From the NCBI GenBank assembly GCA_963576565.1, contig OY755038.1, forward strand, positions 136,602,124 through 136,666,123: DNA of 64,000 nt, read 5' to 3'. Positions 44,661 through 55,963 of this stretch are shown here, piece by piece. Source of the stretch: Aspidapion aeneum (taxonomy: Eukaryota; Arthropoda; Insecta; Coleoptera; Brentidae). Below the pieces are notes generated by a model. That model did not search any database. It worked only from the letters and a program-made list of their open reading frames with translations, and was not told the origin of the DNA. The translations under genes were made by a program, and so were the position numbers. How positions within the stretch are numbered: the stretch's first letter is position 1; each line of letters begins with the position of its first letter.

Positions 44661-45334
44661 TTAATTTGTTTTTCTTAAAGGGAATAATATTTTTGCTCTT
44701 ACCAGATGGTGGTCAGATCCACAGGTAACACCACGAAGTGCTCGCACATCATACCACTTTAATTGCGAGTGTTGTCCACCTATAGCATAATCAATGATTG
44801 ATTTAAGATTTCTTGTTGACTGAATCCAGGTATATCGATGAATATCCTTATGTTTAAACAAAACCATTATTTATTTTTAGGTTGTGGGTTTCACACAATT
44901 GCATCAGTCTTAAGCCATTATAATTTGTTACTTCCTCTCCAAATGGTCCTATCACTTTGCTCTGGGTTTGCCTACCAGTTCGGCTATTAAAATCGCCAAG
45001 CATAATTATTTCTCTGGTATTACCGATTTTTGTGATAGTCTCATCAAGTTGATCAAAGAACATTTGTTTTGTAGCTACTCTTTCGTCAACTGATGTTGCG
45101 TAGACTGCCATTATGATTATATTATGTCCAAGCATCTTCATGTTCACTCGAAGTATGTTTTCACTAATGCAATCGTAGTCTGTAATTTTATTCTTTAGAT
45201 TTTTCTTTATTAACAAGGATACCCCTCTGGCTGCTCTTCTTTCTTTTGGGACTCCAGTGAATATATGGACAAAATTACCGACACTATTCGTACCTGTTCC
45301 TTTCTTTTTTGTCTCAGTGAGTGCAATAATATTT
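44661..45334 (-). pseudogene. RTE-like LINE endonuclease
   Basis: Frames 44854-45216 and 44661-44867, preceded by shifted codons up to 45334, give 'NIIALTETKKKGTGTN' (catalytic Glu) and 'IFTGVPKERRAARGVSLLI'. Then come 'IIIMAVYA', 'MLGDFNSRTGRQ', 'LMQLCETHNLKINN', 'YTWIQSTRNLKSIIDYAI' and 'GVTCGSDHHLVRAKI' (SDH). This is the full apurinic-type endonuclease of an RTE-like LINE, lacking only the extreme N-terminus. The 5' truncation point is at 45334. Confidence 0.88.
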
Positions 45335-45442
45335 TTTAGATGTTCTAGTTTTAACTGCTTTTTAATAAGGTCGATTCTATCAACAAGTTGGTCTTCATTG
45401 GTATCAAGATATCGTGAACACTTGCTATGGGTTCAAAAGACA
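45335..45442 (-). pseudogene. Gypsy copy B, protease-RT linker codons
   Basis: Minus-strand codons 'DTNEDQLVDRIDLIKKQLKL' continue copy B upstream of the RTE-like insertion. The same stretch, without insertion, is at 46733-46835 in copy C. After 45442 the sequence switches to LTR-like DNA, so this is a recombination or insertion junction. Confidence 0.8.
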
Positions 45443-45915
45443 AGTTGCAATAAGGCAGAAGGAATGTTAAAGGTGACTTACAACCAGACTAGTGCACTTG
45501 CTGTAAGTCGGAAAGAAGAACTCGCAACCAGGCTAGGCACTTGCTACGAGTTTTGAGCAAAAGACCTATAACCAGACGAAGCACTTGCTACTATAAAGTT
45601 AAAGAATAGTTGTCAGAACGCAGACTCACGCTCTGCTAGCAGTTATGCTAGGCCGAAAATAGTCTTGGGCACAACAACGAGAAACAACAATCAGTTTGAA
45701 TCTGTTTTATTAGTTTCCAATTTTCTGTTTATATTTACAATAAATGCTTATTAAGCTAAATTCAATTTGCGTCATTACACTGTTTAATATATCGTATTTA
45801 CAATACATGTGGTAATTCTAATAATTTAAATAACGTATTTACATAATTATACAGATCTTAAATAAATATATGAAAATAATAAGATGTTCCATATTGGATA
45901 AATGGACAGTATGAA
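45443..45915 (-). repeat. LTR-like block with 30-40 bp minisatellite
   Basis: It contains the insertion block found at 34769-35132 (ACTTGCTACTATAAAG...ATATATGAAAATAATA). On its left side are three further copies of a motif of the form AACCAG(A/G)C(T/G)AGGCACTTGCT near 45483, 45520 and 45560; copy B has one. The right edge joins the same RT codons (GYYRRF region) as in copy B. The left edge joins a different part of the gypsy element. Confidence 0.7.
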
Positions 45916-46840
45916 TCTTCGATAATATCCGTCCGAGGATTTTTTATTTCTGGAAAGTTTTGAATACATTTTACTTTATCTGGGTTTGGTTTCACGCCAT
46001 TTTCGGTAATTAAATGTCAGAGGTATTACTTTTGTAATTTGATTTTCGTAATCTTTGGAAAGAAGAAGAAGAAAGACGTGAAATGTGTTCATGAATTATT
46101 TCATGGTAAATAAACAATAATGTCGTCGATATAAACTAAACAACGTTTATTGAAAATGCCTAATAGAATATTATCCATCACACGTTGAAATGTGGAGGGT
46201 TTATTTTTTAAACCAAATGGCATACGATCAAATTCGTAGTGTCCATTTCCAACTGAAAAGGCTGTTTCTTAAATATCTTTTTGATCGATTTCTATTTGAT
46301 GAAAACCGGATGCTAAATCAAGTGTTGTAAAATATTGACATTTACCTAACTGATCTAATAAATCTGAAATATTTGGAAGTGGATATTTATTGTCCTCTGT
46401 AACTTCATTCAGTTTTTTATAATCGACTACTACTCACCATTTTTGTTTATTGGAGTTATTAAGTTTTTTTGGGACTATCCAAACAGGTGATGACCTCACG
46501 GAAATTGATGGGCGGATTATTCTTTCATTAAGCATTTTATTAATTTGTTTTTACTTCCTGTTTGTGTATTTGAGGGTATCGATATGAATGAGTAAAAATT
46601 GGATGAGCATTGTTGGTTTCAATTGCATGTTTGATTTCATTAGTGAAAGTTAATTGATTTTCTTCGATATAGAAAATATCAGAAAATTCAAAATAAAGAT
46701 TTGAAATTAGTCCATTTTCTTCGTAATTTAGATGTTCTAGTCTTAATTGATTTTTAATAAGGTCGATTCTATCAACAAGTTGGTCTTCATTGGTATCAAA
46801 ATTGCGTGAACACTTGGTATGGGTTCAAAGGACAAGTTGT
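45916..46840 (-). pseudogene. Gypsy copy C reverse transcriptase, broken
   Basis: In several frames the minus strand repeats the RT motifs of copy B: the 'SPVWIVPKK' and 'YFTTLDLASGFHQIEI' regions, 'MPFGLKN', YIDD near 46118, and 'YYRRFI'. Some positions look more like intact gypsy RT than in copy B (for example Leu-Asp-Leu-Ala-Ser-Gly), showing that copy B mutated independently. In-frame stops occur near 46270. Confidence 0.78.
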
Positions 46841-47189
46841 TAAAATTTATTGTTTTCGGAATAGCATTGGGATTAATTATTGATGTATAAAATTCACCAT
46901 TTTCGTTAATGTGGACTAGGGCGTTTGGAAATCTTACTTTCTCTATTTCTTGACTAATTAAAATCGCATCTGTGTTTTTTAAATTACATTTAATTTGAAA
47001 ACTTGTTCGGTTCGCGGTTGTAGAGATATTTGATTTTGAAAATTATTTTAATTTATATTTATTCGCGGTTTGGTATTGGTGGCGTTTTTTGATTTTAAAT
47101 TATTATTGGTTTAGGTATTGCTGGTGTGTTTTGATTTATTTGATTTTGATTATTTTTGAGATTTTGTTCGAAAGTTTTTCTCTTACTTG

Positions 47190-47600
47190 AATTAAAGGTA
47201 TTGTTATAAAATTGGTGCATTTCTGTTTCGAATTTAAATCAATTACGCACTTGTAATGTTCAAGAAAATCGAGTCCTAATATTCCGTCAAATTCTATGTC
47301 TAAATTCCAAATATAAACTTTTAGTCGATCGTTTTTAGCGAAAGGCCTTAAAACTGATTGAGTGATTCGAATTTTTTTATCGGTTACTCCTTGTACTATT
47401 ACATTTTCTGCAAATCGATTATTATTATTATTTTAGACTGTTTTTTCTTTAAATACTGAAATTCCTGCGCCGGTGTCAATTAAAAGTTTAAATTTATTTG
47501 TTGCGTCATTAATATAAAAAATATTTTTTGAGTTTAAGATATGTAGATTGCTATTTACACGAATATTTGTTCTGGGTTTCATTGATTGAGTCAACATGTC
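47190..47600 (-). pseudogene. Gypsy copy C protease region
   Basis: Minus-strand codons give 'FKLLIDTGAGISVFKEK' (DTG aspartic-protease site near 47470), 'VIVQGVTDKKI' and 'EFDGILGLDFLEHY' (ILG flap-partner motif). This is the standard retropepsin layout of Ty3/gypsy. A stop in the middle (near 47434) breaks it. It precedes RT on the minus strand, as expected. Confidence 0.82.
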
Positions 47601-47746
47601 ATTATGACAGTAGTTTGTTCTAATTGGGTATTCATTTCTGGAATCGTTTGGGGTGGATGGTTTTGATTGGAACTAATTTGAAAATTTTGGGTTTCTGGTG
47701 GCAAAATTTGATTTTGGTTTTCAAAACTTTAATATACATACTCCCA

Positions 47747-48965
47747 AACGTGGAATTTCGTACCCGTGAATTTAAAAATCAAACAAGTTTCGTGGCTAAT
47801 CGGGCAAAAAGGAGTTTCTGTTTCTCTCATACATTTTTCCGTGGGTAGCTTGAAAGCTTAACCTCACGGGGGTCCAAGATCTAACGGACACCTAATAAGT
47901 GTTGACAGTTAACTGTTTTCGTCCTTACTCAGAACACTGCTTGGTCAATGTGGCAATTCTTGCAAAGTTAATTAGACGGTTTTGTCTCTAATGATAAGTA
48001 AATAGTAAAAAAACTACAGCAAGAAGCGCCATCTACCGAGATACGAGAGAAACAAAAAATAAAAGCAGGCGAAAAACTACTATACATATCGATCAATGAA
48101 AAGATCGAATATAAATAAAAGAAAACAAACTATAGTCCGTGACCTACGACAGCTATTCTGTCTTTCAAGCCCGATCAACGCATATTGCATTTTTACCCGT
48201 CATCAAGACACGTGAGCGTCAATCAACGGAATTTTTAAGCCAAATAATACTAACAAACGTGGAATTTCGTACCCGTGAATTTAAAAGTCAAACAAGTGTC
48301 ATGGCTAATCGGGCAAAAAGGAGTTTTTGTTTCTCTCATATATGTTTCCGTGGGTAGCTTGAAAGCTTAACCTCACGGGGGTCCAAGATCTAATGGACAC
48401 CTAATAAGTATTGACAGTTAACTGTTTCGTCCTTATGGGACTCCTCAAAATATTGCTTGGTCAATGTGACAATTCTTGCAAAGTTAATTAGACGGTTTTG
48501 TCTCTAATGATAAGTAAATAGTAAGAAAACTACCACAAGAAGCGTCATCTACCGAGATACGAGAGAAACAAAAAACAAAAGCAGGCGAAAAACTGCTATA
48601 CATATCGATCAATGAAAAGATCGAAAACAAATAAAAGAAAAAAACTGTAGTCCGTGACCTACGACAGCTCTTCTGTCATTTAGGCTGGATCAACGCATAT
48701 TGCATTTTTACCCATCATCAAGACACGTGAGTGTCAATCAACGGAATTTTTAAGCCAAATAATACTAACAAACGTAGAATTTCGTACCCGTGAATTTAAA
48801 AATCAGACAAGTTTCATGGCTAATCGGGCAAAAAGGAGTTTGTTAGTATTATTTGGCTTAAAAATTCCTTTGATTGACGCTCACGTGTCTTGATGACGGG
48901 TAAAAATGCAATATGTGTTGATCCGGCCTGAAAGACAGAAGAGCTGTCGTAGGTCACGGACTATT
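47747..48965. repeat. Tandem repeat, 509-515 bp unit, two and a bit copies plus inverted end
   Basis: AACGTGGAATTTCGTACCCG starts units at 47747 and 48256; a third starts at 48771 with AACGTAGAATTTCG and stops at about 48838. There the sequence turns back as an inverted copy of the preceding junction (TTAGTATTATTTGGCTTAAA ... GTCGTAGGTCACGGACTA) to 48965. A further minus-strand copy is at 26367-26766. Each unit holds GACAGTTAACTGTTTCGTCC. Short frames over it repeat with the unit and are not genes. The class is unknown. Confidence 0.88.
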
Positions 48966-48969
48966 AGTA

Positions 48970-51371
48970 GGGCAGATTTTCCATATTCTCGTGCGATCTT
49001 TGAGGTGGCAAAACGCCCTTTTAACTGTAGATCTAGAGACTTAAGGTTAGTTTAAAAAGTATTTTTTTTTCTCCAAACCCGCGCAGGAAGGTGGAGGGGG
49101 GCGCCATCTTGAATTTTATCGGCATTAGTTTAGGTTATATTTTATTATATTTTTGATAAAATTTCTGTACCAATTTAAAAAAAAAAGTGCCGTTATTATG
49201 CAAATGCCTTGTGTTATTAAACCAAAAAAAAACTGGTCATCAGGCGCAAGCAGCCGATGAGCAAAAAACTTACAAAGTTCTTGTAATCATTTTTTTATTT
49301 TTTTTTATTTTGCAAAATTTTTGTTTAAGGCCACCTAAAATCTTGACTGGGTAAGCTATGCGTCTAGGATATACCTTTTTGTAACAGCACATTTATTGTG
49401 CTTTTGACCGTGTATTCAGCTGTGGTCAATAGCTTGTTGCTATTTTTTAAATTAATATTTTTTATCTTGGGTACACATAATGTTTCAAATTTTGGATGAA
49501 CCGGTTTCAACAAACATTTTTTTTTCTAGCAAATCGCATCACAGAATCACCAACTTATGTATTGCCGGTTACTTTCAAAATATGTCGCTATTAACTGGTC
49601 AAAAAATTTTTTTTGGTACTATAACCTTGAAACATTTCACAAGCTTCTAAACATAAAAAATAGAAATAATTAATTTTTGATCAAAAAACTATTATTTTAA
49701 ATACTCGCCTTTTTAACCTAATTTTTTTGTGGTGATTTTGGTATCGTATACCACACGTTAAACTAGGGTTCTTAGGCTATTAAACTGTCTATCTTAGATA
49801 TGTGACTTCTGCGAAGAAATTTTGAGATAAAGAGACAAATTCCCAGGCATAAACATTTTCGTTCAGTTTTCATCGACGGTTTATTATTATATTATAATAT
49901 TTATTTATGTAATGTCTCACCATGATTCTCAATTTGATGATAGGCGTTATTCTCGATTAAAGAAGCTATCAACTGGTGAAAAAAAAATTTTCGTCCTATG
50001 ACCTCGAAATATTTCAAAAGCCTCTAAACATAAAAAATAGAAATAATTAATTATATAAATAAAAACGTCTATTTTAAATACTCGCCTTTTTAACCTGAAT
50101 TTTTTGTGGTGATTTTGGTTTCCTGTACCACACATTGATCTATGGTTCTTAAGCTTTTAAACAGTGTATCTCAGATATGTGAGTTTTGTGAAGAAATTTT
50201 GAGATAAAGAGGCATATTCCCACATATATATCTTCTCATTGGGTTTTCATTGACGGTTTATTATTATATTATAATATTTATGTATATATTATCCTACCAC
50301 AATTCTAATGTTTATGCTAGGCGTTATTCTCGATTAAAGGGGCTAGTTACAAGTCAAATTTATTTTGAGCTTAATAACCTTTCAGCACGTCAAATGTAAA
50401 AAAATAGATATAATTATATATTAGTAGGGAGGATAGCCTATGTAGAAATGGTTTTATCGTGCGACCTTTGAGGTGGCGAAACGTCCTTTTAACTGTAGAT
50501 CTATGGGCTTAAGCTACGTTTAAAAAATGATTTTTTTTCTCAAATTCCCGCAAGGTAGTGGAGGGGGGGGGGGGTTCGGTTCGGGATTTTATGGACATTA
50601 GTTTAAATTATATTTAATTTCTTAAAGATGTATATAACTAATTAGAAAAAAAAAGGTTTCGTTTTTAAACCAATGCCTTGTGGTTACTAAAAATAAAAAA
50701 TTGGTCACCAGGCTTAACCAGCCGATTAGTTAAAAATTTACAAATTTGTGATATTTTTTTTATAATTTTTTTTTTTTTGCAAATTTTTCTTTGGGGCCAT
50801 TTAAAATCTTTACGAAATAAGGTATGCATTTAAGATATACTTCTTTTTAATGACACATTTATTGTGCTTTTGACAGTGTATTTATCTTTGTTTAATATCT
50901 CGTTCTTCTTTTTTAAATCAATATTTTTTATCTTGAGAACACATAATTTTTCAAATTTTGGATAAACCGGGTTCTAATAACATTTAATTTTTTTCTGGCA
51001 AAATGCATAACAATGTTACCAACATGTGTACTAATAATTATTTTCCAAATATGTAGCTATTAATTGATACAAAACGTTTTTTACGTCTATGACCTTGAAA
51101 CATTTTAAAAGCCTCTAAACATAAAAAATAGCAAAAATTAATGTTTGATTAAAACACGACTATTTTAATTACTCACCTTTTTAACTTGATTTTTTTGTGT
51201 TGATTTTGGTTTCCTATACCACATGCTAATCTATGATTCTTAGGCTTTTAAACTATGTATCTCACATATTTGAGTTATATGAAGAAACTTTGAGATAACG
51301 AGGCATATTCCAACGCAACGTGGATGTTATCGACATTAGATAAAATTATATTTAATTATTTTTGAATTTAT
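48970..51371. repeat. Unclassified repeat family, left part of array
   Basis: Units recur with landmarks TTTTAACTGTAGATCTA (49018, 50490), GGCCACCTAAAATC-like (49330, 50797), TTTATTGTGCTTTTGAC (49391, 50867), CCTCTAAACATAAAAAATAG (about 49650, 50022, 51113) and TTTTGAGATAAAGAGGCATA. A roughly 420 bp subunit is duplicated at 49620-50220. No coding frame. The array is cut at 51371 by the 8.7 kb insertion and resumes at 60076. Confidence 0.8.
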
Positions 51372-51808
51372 GGGGGCAATTCTTTAAAATTTGAAATAAT
51401 TTGAAACAATCTGAAAAAATTTGACGCCTCAAATTTTAGCCCTAAATCATGGCAACATCGTAAATTTCAGTTTTTTGTACAGCGGCAAAAACCGAAAAAT
51501 GAGGAAAAATATAATCTAAAACCTACCTTTAAACTCGATTGCTGATAGTTCAATATTTTTCCGGGATTGTTGATGATGCACAGGTTCTTAAAAAATTGTA
51601 TTTTTCCGGAAAAAAAACAATAACAAAACCATGAGACGTTTTTCTTATTTCGTTAAAGTTGGATTCAAATAACACGAACATGACATGCAAAGTACAGCCG
51701 ACCACAAAATCAACATAATTTAATTTTAACGAAATCAAATGAATTTTAGGAAAGAAAACGATAAGTTGATAAATTTATGAAAAAAAATAATTTTCGGATT
51801 TATTGCAA
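51372..51808. other. Left flank of the 8.7 kb insertion
   Basis: AT-rich, no convincing gene; a minus-strand 62-aa frame at 51550-51738 has no recognisable features. AAACCTACCTTTAAAC near 51522 is an inverted match to GGCCTTTTAGGTAAGTTTTT near 59955, extending the terminal inverted similarity. Confidence 0.45.
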
Positions 51809-52280
51809 CCCGTGGCCCAAAAAATAACCTTTGAATATATAAATATCAAACTTGTTATTATTATCATATAATTAAAAATAATGTTTGTCTAATATTTCTT
51901 ATGATCAGGTATGAGAAGAGATAGAAAAAAAGTCTGCCAAACCCAGGTTATAAAGGTTAGGTTCAGGTCTGCTACAGGGTGACCTTAAAATCTATTATAG
52001 ATTTGTTTAGAAATTCTAGTTCTCTACTTAACAATAAAAAGTGGAAAATAGCCCAAAAAGTTAAACTATGTATTAACGGATTATTTCAAATTTAGGTTCA
52101 GGGGGTGAGTTACAGGGTGATATCAAAAATAGTTGTACAATTTACATTGTTAAAAACAACTTTGTCAGGAGTTTTACTTAGCAAACAAGAGTTAGAAATA
52201 CCTTAAAAAATCATATCACTAACTTATTGTATTACCTTTAGAGCCAGCAAGTGAGCTACTGGGTGATATCGAAATTACTA

Positions 52281-52352
52281 CCGAACCGAACCGAACCGAA
52301 CCGAACCGAACCGAACCGAACCGAACCGAACCGAACCGAACCGAACCGAACC
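52281..52352. repeat. (CCGAA)n pentanucleotide microsatellite with flanking duplication
   Basis: About 14 CCGAA units are inserted in a foldback subrepeat. The 36 bp before and after (CCAGCAAGTGAGCTACTGGG ...) are identical, so the array expanded together with a local duplication. It is not the insect telomere repeat TTAGG. Confidence 0.95.
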
Positions 52353-52871
52353 AGCAAGTGAGCTACTGGGTGATATCGAAATTACTAGTGTATTTTTCTA
52401 AAAATCACATTTTTAGAAAACAATGTTGTCAAGAGCTTTCATTATCAAAAAATGCTTAGGAACACGTTAAAAAATCATAACATTAACTGACTGTATTACC
52501 TTTAGGTCCTTGGAGTAAGGTACAGGGTGATATCAAAATTAGTAAAACACTTTTGTAAAAATCACAATTTTAAAAATCAACTTTATCAGTAGTCTTGGTG
52601 AGCAAAAAATAGTTAGGAATATGTAAACAAACCACACCATTCACTAACTGCGTTACATTTAGGTCCAGTAGGTAAGATACTAGTAGTAAATTTTTTTATA
52701 AATCATATTTTTAAAAATAACTTTTGGCCTCACCTTACTGTTTACAAACCAAGAACATATAAGTTAGGGTTTCTTGAGCGATCTATTAAAAGAATATTAC
52801 GTTAATTACTTTTCCGCACAATTTTACTTTTTCGCATCATTTTTACTTTCCTCACGATTTTTTTCCGCACG

Positions 52872-53168
52872 TCCAAATTGCAAGAACCTTCCCGTCCACA
52901 ATCGTTTTCAAATGAAAACCCGTCCTCCTACACACAAGTTTCATTTTCAAGAAGTGCTGCAGTACCGATGCTACCAGAAGCACCGAATGAAGAATCCTGC
53001 AATGTGTTACAGCCTGTACAGACCAATATACCTTTCTCCATTCACTACAGTAGTAATTCTAAGCAGCAAACTGATCAAGGCATTTCTGTAGTGGGCCAAA
53101 CACCAACCAATCAAATTCCAATAAGAAACGACGTTATTCAAGATGTTGCGGCATCTGATGTATATTGA
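52872..53168 (+). CDS. Possible terminal exon, about 97 codons, of unknown gene
   Basis: I do not recognise the protein. The frame begins after a pyrimidine-rich tract ending TTGCAAG (a plausible 3' splice site) and reads 'QEPSRPQSFSNENPSSYTQV', 'AAVPMLPEAPNEESCN', 'QTNIPFSIHYSSNS' and 'DVIQDVAASDVY', then TGA at 53166. It is polar and rich in Ser, Pro, Asn and Gln, like the unstructured tail of a regulatory protein. GC content is clearly above the AT-rich surroundings. An AATAAA follows at 53280-53285, about 110 bp after the stop, as for a 3' UTR. It could be a captured host exon, the element's own gene, or chance. The upstream exon was not found. Confidence 0.4.
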   Translation, partial: SKLQEPSRPQSFSNENPSSYTQVSFSRSAAVPMLPEAPNEESCNVLQPVQTNIPFSIHYSSNSKQQTDQGISVVGQTPTNQIPIRNDVIQDVAASDVY

Positions 53169-54789
53169 AGCATGCAACAAACAGAAAGTGCACTTTCAAT
53201 TTCAATATCTACCATCGTTAACTTTTTCGTTATTGTTATTTAAATGTTCTTTACATAAAGTTTCTTTTTAATATATCATAATAAAAAAATCCTGTTTTAA
53301 TATTTTTCCGTGCATAAAAAAATCAAGTAAAAATAAAAGTTAAAAAAACGTACGGAAAAGTAACTTTTCCGCACTAGTGCTGAAAAATTTCTTTTCCGCA
53401 CGATTTTTGTTTTGTTAAAAATGAAGATATTTAGGACTCATTAAATGATTTATGTAACTATTCTATCTTACGTATCATTTTCTAGCATTATTATAAAATC
53501 TTTGCGAATTAAAACATGTTTTTTGATAAAGAAGATGGACAAAAACACTCGTAGGAAAAACATTGTACCTAATTCTTGCGGAAACTATCTTTTCCATCCT
53601 TGACGGCTTGCCCGAACTCCGCTCCGCGTCGTTTGTGCAACTGCCGTCGCGTGCGGAAAAGTACCTCTTTCCGCACTTGTTAGGTAAATAACTATTGTAC
53701 AAACAATTAAAAGCCTAAGCGATACAAAAAAATATTTATGTAAAAGATATTTAAAATTTAAAGATAAAAGACCTTAAGTGGGATGAAACTACTGCTTTTG
53801 TTGATTTGGAGTTTTCAGTAAAAATAGCTTAAGAAGTAAAGAAATATATCCCTTTATCAGACAACCAAATAGCTATGTAGCGGTACAGGTATTAACAGAT
53901 TTTTTGAAAGAAATGCAAAATATTGAGTCGCTTCACTTTGGAAGAAGTCTATATACAAGTAATTAAATAAAACTAAGAACGACATACGGGACAAAAATAT
54001 TTGTGTGCAGGTTGTTGTTTGTCAATGTAAATAAATGTAATATTTATTATGTGTATTTGTAGATTTTTATATTGAGCAAGCTTAATAATTATAAGGATTT
54101 GATTTGGCTCGGTTTGATTATGTTAAATAGATAACTTGGGTGTTAAATTGTTGCCTAAAAAACATGCAAATTTGTGAAATAACAACGAAGACAGTTTTTT
54201 CCTGTAAATAAATGTGCAGATTTTTATATTTATCGTGTATGTTTGTAAATGTTTCCATTAGGCAAGCCTAGTGAAGGCTTTCGTTTTGTTACATTAAATA
54301 TATATTTTAGGGCCAAGATTCTAAAATATCTTGTAAATTTGTTAATTAACAAATCAAACAAATGTAAAATATTTGTAAAAAAATTTTGATTTACTATAAA
54401 TTTGTGAATTAACAACGAAGGCAGGCAGGTTTTTCTGTAAATAATTATTGTACATTTTTATATTGACCAACCTTATTTATATGGGTTTGGTTCGGTTTGG
54501 TTATACTTGATATGTATTATAAAGCCATGATTTTTTCAAACTAACTTGTGAATTTGTAAAAGAACAAGGAACCAAGATGTTGTTACGTAAATAAATGTAG
54601 GGATTTTTGGATTTCTTATGTGTATGTGTAAACTTTTATTTTGACCAAGGTTAGTTAGGGGCTTAGGTTGATTTGGTTATATTAACTATAATATTTTAAT
54701 GTCAAAATTTTATCATATTAACTTGTAAATTTGTCAAATAAATAGTAAAAGTTTTTCACGTAAATATATGTGAATATTTTTGGATTTAT
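53169..54789. other. Centre of the 3.9 kb foldback element
   Basis: CTTTTCCGCAC-type motifs recur in both orientations near 52812, 53360, 53390, 53577 and 53650-53680, forming short inverted repeats. Between about 54000 and 54780 a loose repeat of about 160-180 bp is seen ('GTAAATAAATGT.....TTTTTATATTTA....GTGTAT.TGTA'). No convincing gene. Confidence 0.5.
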
Positions 54790-55730
54790 TTATTCATTTC
54801 ACCCTGTAGCTCACCTCCCTTGTTTTTTAAAAACGTGATTTTTCAAAATCTTTACTGCTATTTAGATATCATCCTGCAGATTACCTACTGGAAGTAAATG
54901 AAATTTAGTAAGTGGTATGATTGCTTAACGTGTTCCTAACTATTTTTTGCTAACAAACGCTCCTGACAACGTTGTTTTTTAAAAACGTGATTTTTACGAA
55001 ATTTTATAACTAATTTCGATATCACCCTGTACCTCACTTCCTGGACCTAACGGTGATACAGTCAGTTAATGGTATGATTGTTTAACGTATTCCTAACTAT
55101 ACTTTGCTAACAAAAGCTCCGGACAACCTTGCTTTTTAAAAATGTGATTTTTAGAAAATTTACACACACTAAAAAATTTCTATATCACCATGTAGCTCAA
55201 TTCCTGGACCTGAAGGTGATAAAATCTGATAATGGTATGATTGTGTAACGTGTTTCAAATAATTTTTTGCTAACGAAAGCTCTTGACAACATTGTTTTTT
55301 AAAAATTTGTTTTTTAGAAAATTACGCTTCTAATTTCGATATCACCCTGTAGGTCTCTCACGTCCTGGATCTAAAAATAATACAATAAGTTCATGATACA
55401 TTTTTTAATGTATTTCTTACTCTTATTTGCTAACTAAAACTCCTGACAGAGTTGTTTTTTAAAAATGTGATTTTTATTAAGATTTACTACTATTTTCGAT
55501 ATCACCCTGTAACTCACCTCCTGGACCAAAATTTGATCTAATCCGTAAATAGTAGTTTTTTGGGGCTATTTTCCACTTTTTATTACTAAGTAGAAAATTA
55601 GAATTTTTTAACAAATCTATAATATTAGGCACACAAGAAATTTTACATAATTATACAAACATTATTTTTAATTATACGAATTTATAGAAAGTTTGAATTT
55701 ATGTTTTAAAGGTTTGTTTCTTGGGTCCCG

Positions 55731-55963
55731 TTCATTTTATTCATATTATGAAATCTATTTTCAGGTCGGCTGTACGCAGTTCTCTGCCTATATGTGCGGC
55801 TCCCTCTAGGGAGCGTGTCGCAAACTTAAGTTTTCCTTGCACAAAGTGACCACGTGGTCGTGGCACCCCTGAAAAATTCCGCCTTCGACTTATTTTCGTC
55901 AGGTGGCGACTGTGGCGGATATTCTTAGGGTCACTGCATCCTGAAAGCCTGGCATCTTCCAAC
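55731..55963. other. GC-richer block of unknown nature
   Basis: About 230 bp with higher GC than the surroundings. A minus-strand 73-aa Arg-rich frame (55741-55962) exists but has no recognisable domain. GTGACCACGTGGTCGTGG near 55847 is a near-palindrome. TAGGGTCACTGCATCCTG (55926) recurs inverted near 59324. Confidence 0.35.

Larger units (their letters stand above)
37820..45334 (-). mobile_element. RTE-like LINE (-), 5'-truncated and split by another LINE
   Basis: The minus-strand LINE has endonuclease (45334-44661), RT N-terminal half (44650-43578), then after the inserted LINE the RT C-terminal half (38634-37838), and a short (TAG)n end near 37820. The flanking gypsy sequence duplicates TTTAGATGT (36326-36334 and 45335-45343), giving a 9 bp TSD. 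The mariner-type element later inserted at its very 3' edge. The match of gypsy codons across the junctions confirms a real insertion. Confidence 0.85.
45916..47620 (-). mobile_element. Env-bearing gypsy element, copy C (RT to protease part)
   Basis: Minus-strand remnants comprise the RT core (45916-46580), the linker 46600-46840 with no hAT, mariner or RTE insertion, and the protease region to about 47600. It diverges from copy B by scattered substitutions and small indels and therefore is older than the A/B duplication. No gag knuckle or 5' LTR is visible upstream. Confidence 0.8.
51809..55730. mobile_element. Foldback-type element with subrepeat arms, 3.9 kb
   Basis: The arms (about 51809-52740 and 54790-55730) are inverted copies: ATAATTAAAAATAATGTTTG, AAAAGTGGAAAATAGCCC. 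Each arm continues as an array of about 155-160 bp units with the landmark CAGGGTGATATC (52104, 52522) or, in the right arm, GATATCACCCTGT (55022, 55342, 55500). The 2 kb centre contains a coding-like exon and CTTTTCCGCAC motifs. No transposase was recognised and no TSD is clear. It is a different family from the foldback at 17529. Confidence 0.75.

Noticed and set aside
47624..48357. Two similar plus-strand frames ending in the same residues
   Set aside because: They recur with the 509 bp repeat unit and have no coding character.
47747..48965. CRISPR-like array
   Set aside because: Units are 509-515 bp with no short repeat/spacer structure, and the window is eukaryotic.
52281..52352. Telomeric repeat
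   Set aside because: The unit is CCGAA, not the insect CCTAA/TTAGG repeat.
55741..55962. Arg-rich 73-aa minus-strand frame
   Set aside because: Higher GC is suggestive, but there is no domain, no start context, and part of it is a dispersed repeat also at 59324.
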